Positions 57,856 through 64,000 of a stretch of 64,000 nucleotides of DNA are shown piece by piece (the stretch's first letter is position 1; each line of letters begins with the position of its first letter). The notes under the pieces were generated by a model that worked only from the letters and a program-made list of their open reading frames with translations, was not told where the DNA came from and made no database searches. The position numbers and the translations under genes are program-made. Origin of the DNA: Sporomusa malonica (GTDB lineage Bacteria; Bacillota; Negativicutes; Sporomusales; Sporomusaceae); the NCBI RefSeq assembly GCF_900176355.1, contig NZ_FWXI01000013.1:1-64000 (forward strand). The letters are read 5' to 3'.

Positions 57856-59034
57856 GTGACTAAAAAGTGGTTAACCTTTATCAGTTTAGCAGTAGCGCTC
57901 ACTATGCTGGCCGGTCTGGTGGCAGGTTGCGGCGGTTCGACGTCATCAAAACCTGCTGAATCCAAAGATATTAAAATCGGCGGTAACTATGAAATGACCG
58001 GTGGTATTGCCAACTTTGGTAATCAAACTGCTAATGGCATTAAGTTAGCATTCAAAGAGGCCAATGCCGCAGGTGGAGTACTTGGTAAGCAGCTTACATT
58101 TATTGTAGCTGACAACAAATCTGAACCAGCTGAAGCCGCTAATGCAATCACCAAGCTGATTACCCAAGACAAAGTTGTTGCTGTACTAGGACCGGTATCC
58201 AGCTCTAACGTACTGGCTACCCTGCAAATAGCCCAAGATAATAAAGTACCGGTACTTACTGCTACCGCTACTAACCCTAAAGTAACTGTTGATAATGGTA
58301 AAGTACGGCCTTATGCTTTCCGCGCCTGCTTTATCGATCCTTTCCAAGGCAAGGTAATGGCTGATTTTGCTAGCAAGTCGGTTAAAGCCAAAACAGCTGC
58401 TATTTATATCGATAACAGTTCTGACTATTCCAAAGGTTTGGCTGACGTTTTTGAGGCTTCCTTTACTCAAGCCGGTGGCAAGGTTGTAGCTAAAGAAAGC
58501 TTCCTGCAGAAAGACACAGACTTTAAAGCTACCCTGACCAAGATTAAGGCCACTAATCCTGAAGTAATCTTTATCCCTGCTTATTATGAAGAAGTAGGCA
58601 AAATCGTAAAACAAGCCCGTGAACTTGGAATCAACATACCCCTGTTAGGCACTGATGGCTGGGATGACAGCAAGCTGGTGGACATCGCCGGTGCTGCTCC
58701 GCTTAACAACGGATTCTTCAGCAATCACTATTCCTCGCAGGATAAAGACCCTAATATTGTGAAATTTGTTGAGGCCTATAAAAAAGAATATGGCCAAGAA
58801 CCTAGTGCTTTGGCCGCTCTTGGCTATGACTCAGGTATTATGATTATTGACGCGATCAAACGTGCCGGCAGCGCAGATCCTGCTAAAATCCGCGATGCTC
58901 TGGAACAAACCAAGAATCTGCAAGTAAGCACCGGCATCCTGACCCTGGACGCTAACCACAACCCTGTTAAGAGTGCGGTCGTAATTGAAATGAAAGATGG
59001 CAAACAGGTATTTAAGGAAAAAATTAATCCCTAA
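57856..59034 (+). CDS. Branched-chain amino-acid ABC transporter, binding lipoprotein 1
   Basis: 392 residues of the LivJ/LivK family. N-terminal signal with lipobox LVAGC, a glycine/serine linker, then the type-I binding fold (IKIGGNYEMTGGIANFGNQT). It captures leucine-type amino acids outside the membrane for LivHMGF. The GTG start at 57856 has AGAGGG upstream; a TTG at 57832 would precede that site. Strongly similar in sequence to the next gene. Confidence 0.9.
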   Translation: MTKKWLTFISLAVALTMLAGLVAGCGGSTSSKPAESKDIKIGGNYEMTGGIANFGNQTANGIKLAFKEANAAGGVLGKQLTFIVADNKSEPAEAANAITKLITQDKVVAVLGPVSSSNVLATLQIAQDNKVPVLTATATNPKVTVDNGKVRPYAFRACFIDPFQGKVMADFASKSVKAKTAAIYIDNSSDYSKGLADVFEASFTQAGGKVVAKESFLQKDTDFKATLTKIKATNPEVIFIPAYYEEVGKIVKQARELGINIPLLGTDGWDDSKLVDIAGAAPLNNGFFSNHYSSQDKDPNIVKFVEAYKKEYGQEPSALAALGYDSGIMIIDAIKRAGSADPAKIRDALEQTKNLQVSTGILTLDANHNPVKSAVVIEMKDGKQVFKEKINP

Positions 59035-59088
59035 TAGCAAGATAAGTGGATAGAGTGAAGTAAATATTACCGGCGTACAATGACGTGC

Positions 59089-59121
59089 AAGGGGTAAGGC
59101 AAAAAGCCTTATCCCTTTTTA
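59089..59121 (+). terminator. Terminator of the first binding-protein gene
   Basis: The perfect stem AAGGGGTAAGGC / GCCTTATCCCTT (one G-U), 5-base loop, then T. Confidence 0.9.
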
Positions 59122-59187
59122 CTAAGACAGAACACATCAATGTATCTCCCAAATGGACAAAAGGTAAGATGTACTGTGGTGGAAGTA

Positions 59188-59216
59188 TTGACAGAGATGG
59201 ACAAGGACCCTATAAT
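59188..59216 (+). promoter_or_regulatory. Consensus sigma-A promoter, second binding-protein gene
   Basis: TTGACA (59188-59193), 17-base spacer, TATAAT (59211-59216), as in the first gene. Confidence 0.9.
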
Positions 59217-59222
59217 TACACT

Positions 59223-59383
59223 GTATGAGACACAAGTATTTGTTGTTAGTGGACACGAGTGCTAGCAACAGTTGGGGGCTGGGGGTCTGTTTGATGGTTG
59301 GCCTCAATGCATGGCGGGGCGATACTCTGTACATACTGTTTTGAACCACATGTATCCACTTTTACTATTTGGGAGGGAAAACC
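59223..59383 (+). other. Long structured leader of the second binding-protein gene
   Basis: About 160 bases without a gene. A hairpin TGTTGTTAG / GCTAGCAACA lies near 59243-59273, and GTATG-ACA-AGTA near 59224 can pair with TACT-TGT-CATAC near 59335. It shares GGGGCGATAC (near 59326) with the first leader. No terminator or known riboswitch motif was recognised. Confidence 0.4.
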
Positions 59384-60562
59384 ATGTTGAAGACAAGATT
59401 TACTAAGTTAGTCAGTGTAATGGTAAGTATGCTCATGGTTGCAGGTCTTGTTGCAGGTTGCGGCGGTAGTGGCGGCCAGCAGGCAGATGTAATCAAGCTT
59501 GGTGCCAACCTGGAGATGACCGGCGGCAATGCTACTTTTGGCCAGTCGGCAACAAATGCTGCTAAACTAGCTATTAAAGAAGTCAATGCAAAAGGCGGCG
59601 TGCTGGGTAAGCAGCTTACCCTGGTTGTTGCTGATAATAAGAGCGAAGCAGCTGAGGCTGCTAATGCAATGCAAAAACTTGTAACTCAAGATAAAGTAGT
59701 GGCAGTTATTGCCCCGATTGCGTCCTCTAGTGTTATTGCTGCGGCTCAAGTTAATGCCGATAACAAGGTGCTTGCAATCAGCCCGACAGCCTCTAACCCT
59801 AAAGTGACTGTTGATCCTAATACTGGCAAGGTTCGTGATTTTAATTTCCGTGCTGCCTTTATCGATCCGTTCCAAGGATCGGTAATGGCATCGTTTGCCC
59901 AAAAATCGCTGAAAGCCAAAACGGCTGCTCTATATATTGATAACTCCAGTGACTATGCCAAAGGCTTAGGTCAGTTCTTTAAAGAAACCTTTGAAAAAAA
60001 TGGCGGCAAAATTGTGTCTAACGAAGCTTATTTAGCTAAAGACACTGATTTCAAAGCCACACTAACCAAAATTAAAGCCCAAAATCCTGACGTAATATTT
60101 GTACCTGGCTACTATCAAGAGGTTGGCATGATTGTTAAGCAAGCCCGTGAGCTTGGCCTTAATGTTCCTATTATGGGCGGCGACGGCTGGGATTCAGCTA
60201 AATTGCCCGAGATTGGCGGTGCTCAGGCGTTAAATAACACTTTTTTCAGCAACCACTATTCGCCTGACGACAACAGCCCGGCAGTAAAAACCTTTGTTGA
60301 GGCCTATAAGAAAGAATACGGCCAGACTCCTGATGCATTTGCTGCATTATCCTATGACGCCACGATGATGGTTATTGAAGCCATGAAAAAGGCTAACAGT
60401 GCCGATCCTGTCAAGATTAAGGATGAATTGGCCAAGACTAAAGATTATCAGGCAGTGTCTGGTTTAATTACCTTTAATGCGACCCACGACCCTGTTAAGA
60501 GTGCCGTAATTATTGAAATGAAAGACGGCAAGCAAACCTTTAAAGAGAAGGTAAATCCCTAA
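59384..60562 (+). CDS. Branched-chain amino-acid ABC transporter, binding lipoprotein 2
   Basis: 392 residues; a paralogue of the preceding binding protein with matching lipobox (LVAGC), length and motifs (IKLGANLEMTGGNATFGQSA, DGWDSAKLPEIGG, VVIEMKDGKQ-like end). Differences around the mouth of the cleft may change ligand preference. ATG start after GGGAGGG. It is followed by a hairpin and the permease genes. Confidence 0.92.
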   Translation: MLKTRFTKLVSVMVSMLMVAGLVAGCGGSGGQQADVIKLGANLEMTGGNATFGQSATNAAKLAIKEVNAKGGVLGKQLTLVVADNKSEAAEAANAMQKLVTQDKVVAVIAPIASSSVIAAAQVNADNKVLAISPTASNPKVTVDPNTGKVRDFNFRAAFIDPFQGSVMASFAQKSLKAKTAALYIDNSSDYAKGLGQFFKETFEKNGGKIVSNEAYLAKDTDFKATLTKIKAQNPDVIFVPGYYQEVGMIVKQARELGLNVPIMGGDGWDSAKLPEIGGAQALNNTFFSNHYSPDDNSPAVKTFVEAYKKEYGQTPDAFAALSYDATMMVIEAMKKANSADPVKIKDELAKTKDYQAVSGLITFNATHDPVKSAVIIEMKDGKQTFKEKVNP

Positions 60563-60585
60563 TTAAGGGTGCGTTGCGTCCCCTG

Positions 60586-60611
60586 TGGCCGGGATAATCA
60601 TATCCCGGCCA
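60586..60611 (+). other. Intercistronic hairpin between binding protein and livH
   Basis: A perfect 11-bp stem (TGGCCGGGATA / TATCCCGGCCA) with a 4-base loop and no T tract. It probably stabilises the upstream part of the message or lowers read-through, giving more binding protein than permease. Confidence 0.7.
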
Positions 60612-60673
60612 TCCGGACCAACCGGCCCTTCAACATATAATAATATTTTTTGAAATGGAGAGGGGAGAGCGCA

Positions 60674-61570
60674 TTGGATTCCTCAAGCTTAATCGTACAG
60701 CTAGGACAACAATTAATTAATGGTATTTCCCTGGGCAGCATTTATGCGCTCATTGCGCTGGGTTATACCATGGTTTACGGTATAATCAGGCTGATCAATT
60801 TCGCCCATGGCGACATTTACATGGTGGGCGCTTATGCAGGGTTTTTTGCCACATCGGTATTTAAGTTTTCGTTTATTCCGGCGTTGATTTTTTCTATGGC
60901 CGCTGCCGCTGCTATTGGTATGGCTATCGAAAAAGCAGCCTATCGTCCCCTGAGAAACGCACCCAAAATTGCTATCTTAATTACGGCTATCGGTGTATCG
61001 TTGTTCTTAGAGTACGGCGGAATGCTGTTGGTTTCACCTCAGCCGCGTACCTTTCCGGCGGTTTTTAATGCCGAGGTGTATAATGTCTGGGGTCTGGTGA
61101 TTAACAGCCAGCAAGTTGTTATCTTAGTGGTATCTCTGCTATTAATGGTCATTCTGACCTATGTCGTACACCAAACCAAAATCGGCAAAGCTATGCGTGC
61201 TGTATCATTTGATACAGATGCTGCCCGGCTTATGGGTATTGACGTTGACCGGGTAATCTCCTTTACCTTTGGTATTGGATCAGCACTGGCTGCCGCAGCC
61301 GGCGTGCTTGTTGGCGTTTATTATAACTCTATTGACCCACTGATGGGGATTATGCCAGGACTCAAAGCCTTCGTTGCTGCAGTACTAGGCGGTATCGGCA
61401 GCATTCCCGGCGCCATGCTTGGCGGCACTATTTTGGGAGTCATTGAAGCGTTAGTCAGCGGTTTCTGGTCTTCAACCTTCCGGGATGCAGTAGCGTTTGG
61501 GATACTGATTATTATCTTGCTGTGGAGACCGACTGGTCTCTTGGGTAAAAATATCCGGGAGAAAGTGTAG
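60674..61570 (+). CDS. livH: Branched-chain amino-acid ABC transporter permease LivH
   Basis: 298-residue inner-membrane permease with about eight segments (QQLINGISLGSIYALIALGY, LINFAHGDIYMVGAYAG, AAVLGGIGSIPGAMLGG). TTG start at 60674 chosen because GGGGAGAG precedes it; a frame reaching 60650 has no site. Confidence 0.92.
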   Translation: MDSSSLIVQLGQQLINGISLGSIYALIALGYTMVYGIIRLINFAHGDIYMVGAYAGFFATSVFKFSFIPALIFSMAAAAAIGMAIEKAAYRPLRNAPKIAILITAIGVSLFLEYGGMLLVSPQPRTFPAVFNAEVYNVWGLVINSQQVVILVVSLLLMVILTYVVHQTKIGKAMRAVSFDTDAARLMGIDVDRVISFTFGIGSALAAAAGVLVGVYYNSIDPLMGIMPGLKAFVAAVLGGIGSIPGAMLGGTILGVIEALVSGFWSSTFRDAVAFGILIIILLWRPTGLLGKNIREKV

Positions 61571-61580
61571 GTGACAGGCC

Positions 61581-62549
61581 ATGAGTTTACGAGGAAAAAC
61601 TAAAACAGATATTATGGGGATAGTGGCCTGTATAGTAGCTTACGCCACTATTCAAGGCCTAATATTAGCCGAAGTGATCGGCCCCTTCTGGCAGCTTAAC
61701 ATTATCCTAATTGGTATTAATATTATTCTGGCAGTCAGCCTTAATCTTATTAACGGTTTTACCGGCCAGTTCTCTATTGGTCATGCCGGCTTTATGGCTG
61801 TCGGTGCGTATGTAAGCGCCGTGCTTACGGTCAAGATGCAGCTGCCGTTTATTGCTGCTATTCTTGGCGGCGCGCTTGCTGCCGGGTCTTTGGGTTTTGC
61901 GATCGGCCTTCCGACTTTGCGGTTAAATGGCGATTATCTGGCCATTGCGACTTTGGGGCTTGGCGAGATAATCCGGATTTGTATTTTAAACATTCCCTAT
62001 GTCGGCGGTGCGTCCGGGTTTATGGGTATTCCCCGCTTTACTGACTTTACTTGGGTGTTTGCGATCACGGTGTTTACCGTGTTTGCTATTAAAAATTTTA
62101 TTGACTCAACACATGGCCGGGCGTGTATTTCTATTCGTGAAAACGAAATTGCCGCCGAAGCTATGGGGGTTGATACAACAAAATATAAGGTGTTGGCCTT
62201 CACTATCGGGGCGGCTTTCGCCGGTGTAGCCGGTTCGCTGTTTTCCCACTACTTTTATATAGCCCATCCCGCATCATTTACTTTCATGAAGTCATTCGAC
62301 ATCTTGACCATGGTGGTATTAGGGGGCCTCGGCAGTATCTCTGGCAGCATCACGGCAGCTGTTTTACTGACCTTTGTGTCAGCGGCACTGGCTGGCTATC
62401 CCGAGTGGCGAATGATTATCTACTCGCTAATGCTTATCGTTTTGATGTTGTACCGGCCGCAGGGCTTGTTTGGCAATAAAGAATTAAGCCTGAAGATGTT
62501 AGGCCGCTTGACAGGAGGTAAGAAACATGGCTCTACTCAAGGCAACTAA
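61581..62549 (+). CDS. livM: Branched-chain amino-acid ABC transporter permease LivM
   Basis: 322-residue second permease of the LivHM heterodimer (NLINGFTGQFSIGHAGFMAVGAY, ATLGLGEIIRICILN, GGLGSISGSI). It begins 11 bases after livH and overlaps livG by 23 bases. Confidence 0.93.
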   Translation: MSLRGKTKTDIMGIVACIVAYATIQGLILAEVIGPFWQLNIILIGINIILAVSLNLINGFTGQFSIGHAGFMAVGAYVSAVLTVKMQLPFIAAILGGALAAGSLGFAIGLPTLRLNGDYLAIATLGLGEIIRICILNIPYVGGASGFMGIPRFTDFTWVFAITVFTVFAIKNFIDSTHGRACISIRENEIAAEAMGVDTTKYKVLAFTIGAAFAGVAGSLFSHYFYIAHPASFTFMKSFDILTMVVLGGLGSISGSITAAVLLTFVSAALAGYPEWRMIIYSLMLIVLMLYRPQGLFGNKELSLKMLGRLTGGKKHGSTQGN

Positions 62550-63291
62550 GCTATCGAAAGTCTTTGGCGGCCTTAGGGCGGTCTCGAATTTCGAAATTGA
62601 CATTGCTCCTGGCGAGCTGGTTGGTCTTATCGGTCCGAACGGCGCCGGTAAAACCACGGCATTCAACCTTTTAACCGGTGTATATGAGCCTACTGAAGGT
62701 CAAATTGAGTTTGACGGCACAAGCGTCGTCGGCCTCAAACCCTACCAGATTACTCAGCGCGGTATTGCCCGTACATTCCAGAATATCCGCTTGTTTGCCG
62801 ACCTTACAGTGCTTGACAATGTTAAAATTGCGTATCACTTTCACGTGAAATACGGCTTGCTTGAATCCTTCTTCCGGGTGGGCGGCTATCATTCTGAAGA
62901 AGCTGAAATTGAAGAGAAGGCCATTCGCTTTCTGGAAATCTTCCAACTGGCAGATAAAAAAGATGAGATTGCCAAAAACTTACCTTATGGTGAACAGCGC
63001 CGTCTGGAAATCGCCCGGGCACTGGCAGCTCAACCAAAACTGCTGCTCCTAGACGAACCGGCAGCAGGGATGAATCCCCAAGAGACGCAGCAGCTCATGG
63101 AAATGATCCGCTGGATAAAAAAGGAGTTCAACCTGACAATCCTGCTGATTGAACATGATATGAGCCTGGTTATGGGTGTCTGTGAGCGGATCTATGTACT
63201 TGATTATGGCAGCATCATTGCACACGGAACTCCACAAGAAATTAAAAATAATCCACGGGTAATCGAGGCCTACCTCGGTGAGGAGGTTTAG
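62527..63291 (+). CDS. livG: Branched-chain amino-acid ABC transporter ATPase LivG
   Basis: 254 residues. Walker A GPNGAGKTT, signature region NLPYGEQRRLEIARAL, Walker B LLLDEPAAGMNP and switch histidine in LLIEHDM. AGGAGG lies 7-8 bases before the ATG, inside livM. Confidence 0.95.
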   Translation: MALLKATKLSKVFGGLRAVSNFEIDIAPGELVGLIGPNGAGKTTAFNLLTGVYEPTEGQIEFDGTSVVGLKPYQITQRGIARTFQNIRLFADLTVLDNVKIAYHFHVKYGLLESFFRVGGYHSEEAEIEEKAIRFLEIFQLADKKDEIAKNLPYGEQRRLEIARALAAQPKLLLLDEPAAGMNPQETQQLMEMIRWIKKEFNLTILLIEHDMSLVMGVCERIYVLDYGSIIAHGTPQEIKNNPRVIEAYLGEEV

Positions 63292-63294
63292 ATC

Positions 63295-64000
63295 ATGGTT
63301 ATGTTAAAAGTTGATAACATCAATGTATATTATGGTGCTATTCATGCCCTTAAAGGGATCAGTGTTGAGGTAAAACAGGGTGAAATCGTTACGCTTATTG
63401 GTGCTAACGGTGCTGGTAAGAGCACTACACTCCGGACTATCTCCGGTCTGCTAAAACCTAAAACAGGCCAAATCGTTTTTGAGGGACAAAATATTGCCGG
63501 CGTGCCTGCACAGAATATTGTTAAACTTGGTATTTCGCAGGTTCCTGAAGGACGCCGTGTATTTGCCCACATGTCCGTACTTGAGAACCTTGAATTAGGC
63601 GCATATCTTCGTTCTGATACTAAAGAGATCAAAGAGGATATGGATAAAGTATTTTCGCGTTTCCCGCGTCTGGGTGAACGGCGCAGCCAGCTCTCTGGTA
63701 CACTGTCAGGTGGCGAACAGCAGATGCTTGCTATGGGACGAGCACTGATGAGCCGTCCGCGTATCCTGCTCCTGGATGAGCCTTCAATGGGCTTGGCTCC
63801 GCTGTTGGTAAAGGAAATATTCTCGATTATTAAAGATATCAATCAGACAGGCACTACCATTCTTTTGGTTGAGCAAAATGCTCATATGGCGCTGTCGATT
63901 GCAAATAAAGCCTATGTGCTGGAGACCGGTCGCATTATCTTGTCTGGTGATGCTAAAGAACTGGCTGCAAGCGAAGAGATTAGAAAAGCATATCTGGGCG
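63295..64000 (+). CDS. livF: Branched-chain amino-acid ABC transporter ATPase LivF (cut by window end)
   Basis: The frame is open to the end of the window (about 235 codons, close to the full length of about 234-238). It reads MVMLKVDNINVYYGAIHALK, with Walker A GANGAGKST, signature LSGGEQQML, Walker B LLLDEPSMGLAP and LLVEQNAH. AGGAGG (63281-63286) covers the livG end. Only the last few residues and the stop are missing. Confidence 0.93.
   Translation, partial: MVMLKVDNINVYYGAIHALKGISVEVKQGEIVTLIGANGAGKSTTLRTISGLLKPKTGQIVFEGQNIAGVPAQNIVKLGISQVPEGRRVFAHMSVLENLELGAYLRSDTKEIKEDMDKVFSRFPRLGERRSQLSGTLSGGEQQMLAMGRALMSRPRILLLDEPSMGLAPLLVKEIFSIIKDINQTGTTILLVEQNAHMALSIANKAYVLETGRIILSGDAKELAASEEIRKAYLG

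Noticed and set aside
57654-59383. T-box leaders for the branched-chain binding proteins
   Set aside because: No T-box core (AGGGTGGNACCGCG-like) and no antiterminator/terminator pair.
62839-62850. TTTCACGTGAAA palindrome in livG, similar to parS
   Set aside because: Only the inner 12 bases match; the outer TG/CA pairs of parS are missing.

Overview
The window is a bacterial chromosome segment around the replication origin of an anaerobic, endospore-forming Firmicute, most likely a Negativicute of the Sporomusa/Pelosinus type. This is inferred from sporulation genes (two ytaF, prkA-yhbH-spoVR, yyaC, remB), butyrate kinase, an [FeFe]-hydrogenase maturase (hydF), selenocysteine machinery (selA-selB), B12-dependent methionine synthase and a B. 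subtilis-like order of origin genes. The species cannot be fixed from the sequence alone. No prophage, insertion sequence, CRISPR array or tRNA gene was seen.

The origin lies at about 22.7-24.8 kb, with DnaA boxes on both sides of dnaA. Leftward (minus strand) run dnaA, dnaN, an S4-domain gene, recF, dciA, remB and gyrB. About 13.7 kb of other genes follow, then gyrA and the 5' end of a 16S rRNA gene. Rightward (plus strand) run rpmH, rnpA, yidD, yidC, jag, mnmE, mnmG, rsmG, noc, parA and parB, with a Noc-type site inside noc and parS sites inside and just after parB. The block between gyrB and gyrA holds a structured small-RNA candidate, an aromatic-acid exporter-type gene, fabH, a YbaK-type deacylase, a small L,D-transpeptidase, an unusual chemotaxis receptor, the PrkA-YhbH-SpoVR operon, butyrate kinase and the ytaF pair.

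The right arm then carries a minus-strand methionine synthase operon (separate activation protein, metH, ADP-ribosylglycohydrolase). Next is a plus-strand run with aspartase, hydF, a cysteine-desulfurase-like gene, two membrane proteins, an M23 peptidase and a bactofilin. yyaC, selA-selB, a three-gene glutamate synthase behind a ykkC-family riboswitch, and a branched-chain amino-acid ABC transporter with two binding proteins (livF cut by the window end) complete it. The last two blocks form a nitrogen/amino-acid region driven by near-consensus promoters with long structured leaders.

The most unusual signal is a family of about 90-bp two-hairpin repeats: six clear copies and one decayed copy in 40 kb. 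Six of the seven start within a few bases of a stop codon, in the sense direction of that gene, and usually just before its terminator. This is REP-like 3'-UTR placement, and one stem shows a compensatory change.
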